DNA from: Methylibium sp.
GTDB taxonomy: Bacteria; Pseudomonadota; Gammaproteobacteria; Burkholderiales; Burkholderiaceae_C
Direction: 5' to 3'
NCBI GenBank assembly: GCA_013824165.1
Contig: PNNH01000013.1
Coordinates: 1-42,354, forward strand
Length of the DNA: 42,354 bases
Below the pieces are notes generated by a model. That model saw only the letters and a program-made list of their open reading frames with translations, was not told the origin of the DNA and searched no databases. Shown in pieces: positions 22,670-29,574 of this stretch. Numbering within the stretch: the first letter of the stretch is position 1; each line of letters begins with the position of its first letter. The translations under genes were made by a program, and so were the position numbers.

Positions 22670-24262
22670 CGATTCTTCCTGAAGGGTGGGTTGAAGAAGT
22701 GGATCGATCAGTTGTCGATCGGGAGATGGAGCTGATCGCAGTCTTCGATCAGCATCGGAAAGTCGGGCGAAAACACGATCGAATGGGTCACCTTGCAATA
22801 GGCGTGGAGACCTGCCGAGGTGCTGTGCCAGCACGAGGCTTCGCATGTGCGGCACGCCGTTTGCGGGACCCGGTCGGCCGAGAGCAAGGCCAAGACGGGT
22901 CGCAAGGCGCGTTCTGGCTGCGCGCTGAGCGCGCGAGAGGGCATACCACTCGCCGCGCTGGCGCTGGTTTCTTCCTCGCTGGCCTCGGCCAGCGACAGAA
23001 GGCGTTCGAGTTCGGTGGGGTGGCTCATAGGGCTTCTTCTCGCTGGCTATTTGGTTGAGATGCAGTACTTGCGACCCGCCGGGGTCTTGCAGAATTCCGC
23101 CTCGAGCGCCGCCACTTGACGGCGTGTCTTCTCCAGGGCTTGCTGGGCTTGGAGCGTTTGCTGCTCCGCCTCCGTTCGGGCGCCCTTCACGATCGACCAA
23201 GACGCTAGGCTGCTCGCCAGCAGCAGCGCTAGGCACGTGATCGCCGTCCCGGCGATCGGCCAGGCCAGTAGCCAGCGCATCTGCTTCGCGGTCGCGCGGC
23301 TCTGCGCTGCGAAAGCCGCCTGCAGGGCGGCCAAACTTGTCTCGATTTGCCTTTGCGCGTCTCGCGACAGCTTCGTCGAGCTGGCGCTGTGAGCGCGCAG
23401 CAGCTCGCGGGTCTGGTCGTCGAGCTGGCGCTGCATTTGCGCCACCGCCTCCTGTGTCGCCCTCTCCCGCTCCTGCAATTCGTTCAAGGCTTTCGCGGCT
23501 GAAGTCCGCATGGAACAGTGCTCCTTTCAAGCGGAGGCCTTTGGCCTCGCCCTGCAACTTCAAGGTCATGTAATCGGCGCCCGCGCGTGTCACTTCGCCG
23601 AGCTGTTCGAGCGCAGCGGTGACACCGGCGCGGTCGCAGCTGAACCGCCCTTGGCCGATCTGGTCGAGCACCCAGGCACCGATCGCATCCCGCGGGTTGA
23701 CGTCAGGTTCAACCTGCAGGCCGGTGCGCAGTTGCTCGGCAGTCACGTAGGCGTAACGGCCGGGCTGGACGAGGCGCGAATGTGATCCGTCGTCAGGCCG
23801 CGCCCAGCCCTCGCGGGCATTCCACATGTCGCGCAGATCGTCATAGCCCATTGCCATCCAGCCGGGCGGGGCCGGGTTGTACTGGCGGCCGCTGCGCAGT
23901 TCAAGCAGCGGGATGAGGTAATGGATGTGGACGCTGCCGTCCTGGTCACGATGCTCGATGACTGTCCACGTGTACTGGTCCCGGTCGAGCCCGGCAAATG
24001 CGACGCGCTCAAGGTCGTCGATGTACCGATCGATCTGCGCATCAGACGGGGCGTCACGCAGATGCCAGCTCGTCATCCCGCTGGAGTACTTGAACTTGCG
24101 GTCGATGCTGTCGATCAGCCGCTCGACCAGCAGCGGGTCGCCGCGAAGCACGCGGACCGAAGCGCGCACAGCACCATTCGCATCGCGCTCGGCGAGCAGG
24201 TACTGGACGGCCCGCTGACCACAGCCAGGCGCCTGTCCAGGCTCACCGAATTTCGAATGCAC
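21812..24262 (-). CDS. mobA: relaxase of the ColE1 MbeA-like (MOBP/HEN-related) group
   Basis: An 816-residue mobilization relaxase that should nick oriT and lead the single strand into the recipient. The N-terminal domain matches MbeA: the candidate catalytic tyrosine is Y21 in AVQYLLAERD, then LRGDPLLVERLID, SSGMTSWHLRD and GLDRDQYTWTVIEHRD. The metal site is H104, H112 and H114 in EHRDQDGSVHIHYLIP; ColE1 MbeA has a HEN-type variant here, so this copy keeps a full three-histidine set. The middle (about 285–530) is low-complexity and contains two out-of-frame genes. The C-terminal module (532–816) is helical with one hydrophobic stretch near LVRRILLILSLGQLDI. Confidence 0.88.
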   Translation of the reverse strand: MHSKFGEPGQAPGCGQRAVQYLLAERDANGAVRASVRVLRGDPLLVERLIDSIDRKFKYSSGMTSWHLRDAPSDAQIDRYIDDLERVAFAGLDRDQYTWTVIEHRDQDGSVHIHYLIPLLELRSGRQYNPAPPGWMAMGYDDLRDMWNAREGWARPDDGSHSRLVQPGRYAYVTAEQLRTGLQVEPDVNPRDAIGAWVLDQIGQGRFSCDRAGVTAALEQLGEVTRAGADYMTLKLQGEAKGLRLKGALFHADFSRESLERIAGAGEGDTGGGGANAAPARRPDPRAAARSQRQLDEAVARRAKANRDKFGRPAGGFRSAEPRDREADALATGLADRRDGDHVPSAAAGEQPSVLVDREGRPNGGGAANAPSPASPGEDTPSSGGARGGILQDPGGSQVLHLNQIASEKKPYEPPHRTRTPSVAGRGQRGRNQRQRGEWYALSRAQRAARTRLATRLGLALGRPGPANGVPHMRSLVLAQHLGRSPRLLQGDPFDRVFARLSDADRRLRSAPSPDRQLIDPLLQPTLQEESMPDTETQKPSSKVMAQLLGEPVPLDWRDRLDQAQSWRDRGQMLLAQARAAQLENDRQRAADLVQEAAAHEMAGTLRCLSDRQLEAFGREAWSEMAAQTEDERLQGSIESLMQLVRELVRRILLILSLGQLDIGSTMGHAHVQADVVDLAVKDAIQAELQTRAAEREAERAAQAEVLQIRDHRAPEAVDPGQVDHVETFLAGEPQRWADWLPVTRVALKVTEDYVTAWEANPSMGFDETAQIIFDAAERHGLELDEERRAELVRLHLERERAAEEAELQERVWERP
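22708..23028 (-). CDS. small cysteine-rich protein nested in the relaxase gene
   Basis: A 106-residue protein encoded out of frame inside mobA, in the same frame as the nested mobB and 18 bases after it. A GAGAAG site precedes the ATG at 23028. It starts SHPTELERLLSLAEASEE and has a cysteine-rich centre (TACRTCEASCWH, then HAYCKVTH) that could bind a metal, then an acidic end (PMLIEDCDQLHLP). Proteins of this kind accompany mobilization genes on some small plasmids, from memory of the motif only. Role unknown; a MbeD-like position is noted. Confidence 0.6.
   Translation of the reverse strand: MSHPTELERLLSLAEASEEETSASAASGMPSRALSAQPERALRPVLALLSADRVPQTACRTCEASCWHSTSAGLHAYCKVTHSIVFSPDFPMLIEDCDQLHLPIDN
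23047..23511 (-). CDS. mobB: MobB/MbeB-like protein nested in the relaxase gene
   Basis: A 154-residue protein fully inside mobA in another frame. The ATG at 23511 has AAGGAG 9 bases upstream, strong for a site within a coding sequence. A long coiled coil (about 5–75: ELQERERATQEAVAQMQRQL) leads to a membrane segment (about 80–105, LLAWPIAGTAITCLALLLAS), then a second coiled coil (QQALEKTRRQVAALEAEF) and a C-terminal tail. ColE1 mbeB is nested in mbeA and codes for the same coiled-coil/membrane plan. It should tie the relaxosome to the membrane or helper secretion system. Confidence 0.78.
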   Translation of the reverse strand: MRTSAAKALNELQERERATQEAVAQMQRQLDDQTRELLRAHSASSTKLSRDAQRQIETSLAALQAAFAAQSRATAKQMRWLLAWPIAGTAITCLALLLASSLASWSIVKGARTEAEQQTLQAQQALEKTRRQVAALEAEFCKTPAGRKYCISTK

Positions 24263-24263
24263 G

Positions 24264-24656
24264 TCAGGCCTCCGTCACAACAGCAGCGATGTGCATGTCC
24301 AGCAGAGCGCGCAAGTGCTGCTCGATCTGAACCAGCGTGCGCAGCACGTCAACCGGTCTGTTAGCCAGCGCACCAGTGTTGGCAAGGTGCGCAATCTGAT
24401 TGAGGTTTCCGCCCCAACGGCCAACCGCCTCAATGAGCGTGGGGTCGGCCTGACGACGGGCGATGCGCTGGCCCGGCTTCCTCCTGCCGGTGACGCGCAC
24501 GCGGCCCGGATCAATGGCCTGGCGGAGCCAGTCGCTGATGCACAAGCCGGCTGCTGCCGCTTCAGCACGCCAGAGAGCGGCGACCGACGCTGGCAGGCGC
24601 GCGCCGAGTGTCACGGTCAGGTGCTCGGTGCCACAGGCACGAGGGCTGCGGCTCAT
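24264..24656 (-). CDS. mobC: MobC-type relaxosome accessory protein
   Basis: A 130-residue protein starting MSRSPRACGTEHLTVTLGAR at 24656 (the frame runs on upstream to 24704 without supporting features). A ribbon-helix-helix-like N-terminus (LPASVAALWRAEAAAAGLCISDWLRQAI) is followed by the MobC/MbeC signature GGNLNQIAHLANTGAL and a helical end. It should bind oriT, open the duplex and help the relaxase. Its stop is 1 base from the relaxase start, and its own start overlaps the stop of the 59-aa gene upstream (ATGA). Confidence 0.88.
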   Translation of the reverse strand: MSRSPRACGTEHLTVTLGARLPASVAALWRAEAAAAGLCISDWLRQAIDPGRVRVTGRRKPGQRIARRQADPTLIEAVGRWGGNLNQIAHLANTGALANRPVDVLRTLVQIEQHLRALLDMHIAAVVTEA

Positions 24657-24832
24657 GCTGCCAGCGCCAGAAAGACGACATGCGCATGCCGCTGACCACT
24701 GCACGCATGGATCAGTACATTGGCAGCGCGGACGCCCGGGCTGCCAAGCCTACGGTCGAGCTCAAGCAGGTCGGCATCGGTGGGAGGCCACGCGATAGTG
24801 AGCGTCTGCGGCATCTCTGGTTTTGGCGTCAT
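24653..24832 (-). CDS. 59-residue protein coupled to mobC
   Basis: A short frame with ATG at 24832, reading MTPKPEMPQTLTIAWPP and then TDADLLELDRRLG, and ending with HVVFLALAA. Its TGA overlaps the mobC ATG (ATGA), the same coupling used elsewhere in the element. The stretch looks like a small globular protein and not random translation. It is the gene nearest the oriT-like region on this side. No family recognised; a relaxosome accessory role is inferred from place. Confidence 0.55.
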   Translation of the reverse strand: MTPKPEMPQTLTIAWPPTDADLLELDRRLGSPGVRAANVLIHACSGQRHAHVVFLALAA

Positions 24833-25082
24833 GTTCGGTCTCGCTAAGCACGGCCGCGGTGCGGGGATCGAAGGGGCTGCAAGCCCCTCGCCAGCTATCC
24901 CGCGTTAGCGTGATTAGGCTGGCTGTGTTGCTCCGTGCATGTGAGTCAGTCTCCGACTTCCCTTCTCCGCCGAACAGGCTTATTGCTAATCAAAAAGCTA
25001 ATCAAATGGCTGATTGCCCACACAACGAAGCGTCGGGCAAACACACTGGCGACCATCGCAACAGACCGGAGATGGTCAAGAA
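24833..25082. other. oriT-like intergenic region between divergent mob/tra operons
   Basis: This 250-bp gap separates the leftward mobC–mobA genes from the rightward traK/L/M-like genes, the place of oriT in RP4 and pTF-FC2. It contains a 7-bp stem (AGGGGCT at 24872–24878 with AGCCCCT at 24882–24888) followed 7 bases on by TATCCCGC (24896–24903), one base from the IncP-type nick core YATCCTG/Y. A ColE1-type alternative, CTGG/CTGT, lies at 24919–24926. Which one is cut cannot be decided by reading. Confidence 0.55.
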
Positions 25083-25454
25083 ATGGGATACACACAAGGA
25101 CAACTCGAAGGAATAGCGACCAAGCTCCGAGAGATGCAGCCGGCTGGCAATCCGACGATGACGACACAGGCGGCAATACGGGAGCTAAAGCCCGAACTAG
25201 TCGCGATGCAGAAGCGCGGATTCACGCTGGCACAAATCGCGGACGCGCTGGTCAGCAGTGGCGTCAACGTCGCGGTCTCTACTTTGAAGACATACATGCG
25301 GCGAGCTGGCGACAGTGCGAAGTCGAAGGCGCGAGGGCCCAGAGCACAGCGGCCCGACTCAAAGGCGGCGGCGAAGGTGACGACAGCGACGACGAATCAG
25401 CCGAAGACGCCGCGAGGCACGTTCACGGCTCGCGCCGACACAGCGGAAATCTGA
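25083..25454 (+). CDS. TraK/MobC(pTF-FC2)-like oriT-binding protein
   Basis: A 123-residue basic protein starting MGYTQGQLEGIATKLREMQ at 25083. A helix-turn-helix-like stretch (FTLAQIADALVSSGVNVAVS, then TLKTYMRRA) is followed by a lysine/alanine/threonine-rich tail, typical of small DNA-bending proteins such as RP4 TraK. Its place as first gene on the other side of oriT, upstream of traL- and traM-like genes, is the main basis for the call. The ATG rather than the frame start at 25014 is chosen because the upstream part lacks protein character. Confidence 0.65.
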   Translation: MGYTQGQLEGIATKLREMQPAGNPTMTTQAAIRELKPELVAMQKRGFTLAQIADALVSSGVNVAVSTLKTYMRRAGDSAKSKARGPRAQRPDSKAAAKVTTATTNQPKTPRGTFTARADTAEI

Positions 25455-25470
25455 TCAGCAAGGAAACATC

Positions 25471-26163
25471 ATGAGCGACAACAAGCGCAACAACATCTAT
25501 CTCATCGGCGGCTCGAAAGGTGGAGTCGGCAAGAGCATGGTCTCGATGGCCATCGTGGACATGCTCGCGGAGATGGGCCAGAAGATCCTTTTGGTCGAAA
25601 GTGACACCGCGAATCCAGACACCTGGAAGGCACACAAGGAGCAGCATGACGCGATCCTCATCGACCTCGACAACGGAGATGGCTGGGTCGAACTGGTGAA
25701 CGTCTGCAATGACAAGCCGGAACACGCCGTGGTTATCAACACGGCGGCACGGAATAACAAGGGCGTGAGCCAGTACGGCGTGACGTTGCAGAGCACGCTC
25801 GAAGAGCTTCAGCGGCGACTCGTTACGCTTTGGGTTGTGAACCGACAGAGGGACAGCCTGGAGCTGTTGCGTGACTACCTCGAAGCAATCACCGAGGGGG
25901 ACACTCACGTGATTCGCAACGGCTACTTCGGCTCGACGGAGAAGTTCGAGCTCTTCAACAACTCCAAGATCCGTCAGGTGATCGAAGAGCGCGGCGGCAA
26001 ATCGCTCACGCTACCGGACCTTGCAGATCGCGTCAGCGACGACCTGTACTCCAAGCGGCTGAGCATCTCGGCCGCATTGAGGGAACTGCCCATCGGCAAT
26101 CGCGCTGAACTGATGCGCTGGCGCGCAGAGACGCGCAAGGCGCTTGGCGCGGTGCTCGCGTGA
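25471..26163 (+). CDS. TraL/ParA-like ATPase of the mobilization operon
   Basis: A 230-residue P-loop ATPase of the MinD/ParA superfamily with AAGGAAA upstream of its ATG. The deviant Walker A motif is G-S-K-G-G-V-G-K-S at residues 14–22; later strands carry LLVESDTAN and AILIDLDNGDGW. RP4 TraL has this size and fold and sits between traK and traM, as here. Such proteins may position the relaxosome or plasmid at the cell membrane. A stand-alone ParB-like partner is not seen, so a partition role is less likely. Confidence 0.78.
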   Translation: MSDNKRNNIYLIGGSKGGVGKSMVSMAIVDMLAEMGQKILLVESDTANPDTWKAHKEQHDAILIDLDNGDGWVELVNVCNDKPEHAVVINTAARNNKGVSQYGVTLQSTLEELQRRLVTLWVVNRQRDSLELLRDYLEAITEGDTHVIRNGYFGSTEKFELFNNSKIRQVIEERGGKSLTLPDLADRVSDDLYSKRLSISAALRELPIGNRAELMRWRAETRKALGAVLA

Positions 26164-26549
26164 GCGATCACGCCGGAGGCGCTGGAGGCGCCCGGGATGG
26201 CGTCGACGCGGACGCGTTCGCGCGGTTGCTCGGGCGACAGCCGAGCGATGCCGAGCGCGAGCGGCTGCACCGGCTGCGTGAAGTGCTGGGCCTAGATGGC
26301 AACGACGCGCTATGGCTGGTGCTGGTCGCGCTGCAGTACCACCTGACACTATTCGACGCGATCCCGGCGCGCATAGAACGCACTGCGGCCTCCGCATGTG
26401 CAAAGGCCAGCGCAGCGGCCGCACGTGCGGCCAGAGAGCCGACGCACGACATAGGCTTCGGCTGGCCAGCGCTGATCGCGGCCGCAATGGGCGGCGCGAT
26501 CGCCGCACTTATCGCGGTCGTCCTGCTCGGGCTCGCTGCGCGCGCCTGA
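26160..26549 (+). CDS. TraM-like small membrane protein
   Basis: A 129-residue protein with a GTG start at 26160 overlapping the stop of the traL-like gene (GTGA). The N-terminal part is acidic and glycine-rich, then come helices (DAFARLLGRQPSDAERERLH) and a single C-terminal membrane segment (about 100–127, AAAMGGAIAALIAVVLLGLA). RP4 TraM has the same size and ends in a membrane helix. It probably anchors the TraL-like ATPase or relaxosome. Confidence 0.68.
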   Translation: MSDHAGGAGGARDGVDADAFARLLGRQPSDAERERLHRLREVLGLDGNDALWLVLVALQYHLTLFDAIPARIERTAASACAKASAAAARAAREPTHDIGFGWPALIAAAMGGAIAALIAVVLLGLAARA

Positions 26550-26578
26550 TGGACCACGGCGCTAGCGCATGGCGCGAA

Positions 26579-26599
26579 GCTTGGCTTGCAGAGCCAAGC
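26579..26599 (+). terminator. hairpin after the traKLM-like operon
   Basis: GCTTGGCT (26579–26586) pairs exactly with AGCCAAGC (26592–26599) around a 5-base loop, 30 bases after the traM-like stop. No T-run follows, so termination may be weak or need Rho. Confidence 0.4.
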
Positions 26600-26788
26600 G
26601 CTCTTCGTAGGGTATCTTGTCCAGCCGATTGCCCCCATTTTGTTTCCGCAGGGGTCCGGCGCGCCGAGGTGTCGAAGAATCTTTCGGCGCAGATGTGACC
26701 TGATGGGGCTGCTCCGTCTGCCTCACAGGCCTTGGCCCTCGGAGTGCTGCGTCTGGCCGACCGACGACACGGCCCACAGCCGGGACCC

Positions 26789-28909
26789 TCAATCCGACTT
26801 GAGGCGAACCTCGATGTCGACAATGTGGCGAGGCCTCCGCCCAAGCCGGGGATCACCATTGGCGACGGCGACGAGGCCCTCCTGCTCGTCGCCGGCCCAC
26901 AGGCCAACCAGGTCGTGCAGGAAAAAGTCTGCGAAGGAGCGGCTCGCGTCCCGCACCTGTATCACCCCGACGGAGGCCTTGCTCGAGTGTAGTTGGGTCA
27001 AGTTCCTGACCAACCGGGCCGGAGCAACCCAGAGCGACGGGCGAGGCGAAGCCGGTGTCGCGAACAGGTAGTAGGCATGTTCGGACTGTTTGAGCATGTC
27101 CTCGCACTGCTGCAGGTTGATACCTATCGTCGAACTGAAGCTCCTCCCCGACACGTTGCCTCTGCGCTTTTTCACCTGTACAAGGGTGGCCCGCTGGATC
27201 ACCGTTCTGCCCTGGTCCACGATGCGGGTCAGGAATAGCAAGTCCGCCCCCAGCGGAGCCCCGGCAGGCGTGCTAGCCCCTTCCTCCCGCTTGGTGGGCT
27301 GGCGGACGCCCACGGTCAGACTTGGATACTGCGTCCGCGTCGTCGCCGAGAGCTGGTGCAACTGGCTAGTCGCATTGCCAACCGCCTTCTGCGTCAGGGC
27401 CAGGAGGTGGGCCGTATGGACCTCCTCGTCTTCTCCCCAAGTGGCTGGATACTCACGGCAGAACTCTTCCTCGATCTGACTGAGCGCCCGATGAATGACC
27501 CGCTCCACGGACGGATCGCCCAGCCACGTTTGAGCGCCAACACTGGGCAGCGCAGTGGCGTCCTCCCCCAGGCCCGCCGGGCCGTCCAGGTCCAGCGCCC
27601 CCTGGATTGACCGTACTAGGCCCCCAGCCCTCAGCTGCACCTGCCTTGGACCATCCCTGGCGAGCCGGTTCGCGAAGGCCAGGTAATCCTCGTCATCCAT
27701 CAAGCGCAGCAGCACTGGCTCGACTTCAGCGAACGCCGTCTGCTCGAGCCAGAGGCAGGCGAACTCCATGAGACCCCGAGCCAGCGCCGGCTCAGCCTTC
27801 ACCTGGTCGAACAGATCCTGCCGCCAGGCTTCGCGGGCGGCCGGGCCAAGTTGGTTCCACAGCACCTCTCGGTCCCTCGACGCGTGTGGCAATTCTCTGA
27901 GGCATGCCGCAACACTTTGCTGGTCGGATCGCCCTGGGTTCCCGAATTCGTGCCAGGCCGTGGCAAGCGCAATATCCGAAGGCATGGCGTCCGCCAGCAA
28001 CGAAGCGAGCGTCGAGCAGGCCTTGGCAACGCAATCCTTGAAACTGTCATCCATCCGTGTCTTCGCACTGGCGTGCCAGCTGAGGAGCAGGCGGCGGACA
28101 TCGTCCGCCACAAGCGTGCGGCAATACTGGATAAGCTGAGAAAAGACGGTCGGATGTGCGCGATCGAGAACCTGCTCGCAGGCCTCCCGCGAGAGCTGCA
28201 CCGTCGGCGAACGCGAAAACAACGCGTAGACAAGGTGAGGCACCTCACTACCTGAATAGCTCGGTGCCTTGCCGATATGACACTTCACATAGTCGAGCAC
28301 ATGGCGCCAATGCTTCTTGACCAGCTGATCGAATGCCCAGAAGCTCTCGTCACGATTAGGTTTGACCAGTTCAAGACCATGGATGCAATCGGACTCCGAC
28401 GTTCTGGCCACCAGCGCCGCCATGATTTCCTGATCATTCAGGAAGTCATCCCGGCGATACGAATTTGCCTCAAGCAGCCAGTTCACCCATGTCGCACGGG
28501 GGGTGATTTCCGCCAAGATGGCTTCGCGCAGGGCCGGGTTGTCGCCGTGCAGCACGTCCATCTTGAAGGTCTTCTCGGCAGACCGATAAGCCTCCCTGTC
28601 CAGGATGGACGATGACTCCTCGATCCTGGTGGATCCATGCCCGAGGATTGCGACCGTCAGTGCGATCGGACCCTGTCGTGCAGCGGCCTCGAATTCGTAG
28701 ACAAAGTGTTCAAGATAGGTTTTCCAGGACCATATGCTACGGCGCAGATCGCTGCATTGCTCGGCAGACAGGTGGGCGTAGTCCAACCGAAGCACGCCTT
28801 CGCGGATATCGAAGTAACGTCCCACGTACTCCACGAGCGGCGGCGCCCAATCGGCCAGAGGGATGTTTACAACTGCCGATTCATTGTCGAAGCTGATCTC
28901 GACGTTCAA
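26789..28909 (-). CDS. 706-residue defence-like protein with a C-terminal nuclease-like domain
   Basis: I do not recognise the family. The start is TTG at 28909, with GGGAG 6 bases upstream. The N-terminal 90 residues are beta-rich (NVEISFDNESAVVNIPL); the middle (about 100–480) is helical. The C-terminal region has a PD-(D/E)XK-like pattern: an acidic block EEFCREYPATWGEDEEVHT, then GADLLFL, and about 25 residues later LVQVKK (Q-x-K). This is the arrangement of Mrr-like nucleases and some anti-phage effectors. It lies on the same strand as the LexA–STAND gene, 665 bases downstream of it. Confidence 0.6.
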   Translation of the reverse strand: MNVEISFDNESAVVNIPLADWAPPLVEYVGRYFDIREGVLRLDYAHLSAEQCSDLRRSIWSWKTYLEHFVYEFEAAARQGPIALTVAILGHGSTRIEESSSILDREAYRSAEKTFKMDVLHGDNPALREAILAEITPRATWVNWLLEANSYRRDDFLNDQEIMAALVARTSESDCIHGLELVKPNRDESFWAFDQLVKKHWRHVLDYVKCHIGKAPSYSGSEVPHLVYALFSRSPTVQLSREACEQVLDRAHPTVFSQLIQYCRTLVADDVRRLLLSWHASAKTRMDDSFKDCVAKACSTLASLLADAMPSDIALATAWHEFGNPGRSDQQSVAACLRELPHASRDREVLWNQLGPAAREAWRQDLFDQVKAEPALARGLMEFACLWLEQTAFAEVEPVLLRLMDDEDYLAFANRLARDGPRQVQLRAGGLVRSIQGALDLDGPAGLGEDATALPSVGAQTWLGDPSVERVIHRALSQIEEEFCREYPATWGEDEEVHTAHLLALTQKAVGNATSQLHQLSATTRTQYPSLTVGVRQPTKREEGASTPAGAPLGADLLFLTRIVDQGRTVIQRATLVQVKKRRGNVSGRSFSSTIGINLQQCEDMLKQSEHAYYLFATPASPRPSLWVAPARLVRNLTQLHSSKASVGVIQVRDASRSFADFFLHDLVGLWAGDEQEGLVAVANGDPRLGRRPRHIVDIEVRLKSD

Positions 28910-29574
28910 AGCGATCTCCCATTCCCCGCGGCTGGCGCCGCCTGTCCAACGCCGCTATCCGCGCACAGGAAAACTGCGGCGCTCGGGCCTGATGAAGCTC
29001 GACAAATCCACCCGTGGAACGGGCAATGCAAATGCCAACAGGCCGGGGGCTTACGCATACGGCCCGTCGATTCTCACTCAAGTCTCGTCCACTCTGCGTA
29101 TCTCGGTGCCCTTGAGCACCGAGTTCGGCAACGCGAATATCTCTGGCCTGTGGCTGCTTCGCAGCGGTCGCGGCCGGTCGCCTTCATCCAGCGTACTCAC
29201 GGTAGGCCCCATCAAGGCGACCTTCAGTTCAGAGGTTTGCGCTTGTCCGAGTGGCAAACACACGAGGTACTGCCGACCCAGCCGGCACCGGCACTGGGTC
29301 AGCCCGACCGACACCAAGCAGGTGACTGCTGCTCCCCTCGCCGAACTCACCCTGCCGACCCGTTACAAACGGCGGCCGCGCAATTCGACCACCAGGAAGC
29401 GATCATCCGGCACTGCAAGCCAGTCGCTAGTGCCGCCCGCGGGCCTGTTCAAAGTGCTCCGCGACTCGCGATCGGGGCCGCTCCTAAAAATGGAGGCCCA
29501 AGCGTACTAGCCATGGCAGAGTGAACAATCGCTGGCGCACCCCCTCAGCTCACGCCGAGCGCGGACCCGAGTTG
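28910..29574. other. 665-bp gap without a convincing gene
   Basis: Open frames exist on both strands (for example plus 28863–29510) but they are rich in serine, arginine and proline, lack a consistent fold pattern, and overlap the 5' end of the 706-residue gene. No tRNA, clear terminator, or long repeat was found. It may hold the promoter of the 706-residue gene and remains of a lost gene. Confidence 0.4.

Noticed and set aside
25471-26163. Plasmid partition ParA
   Set aside because: No ParB or centromere-like repeats beside it, and the flanking traK- and traM-like genes fit a TraL role better.
28637-29524. 295-aa plus-strand open frame
   Set aside because: Starts inside the 706-residue gene on the opposite strand, is full of His/Arg/Pro and has no domain-like pattern; treated as a shadow frame.
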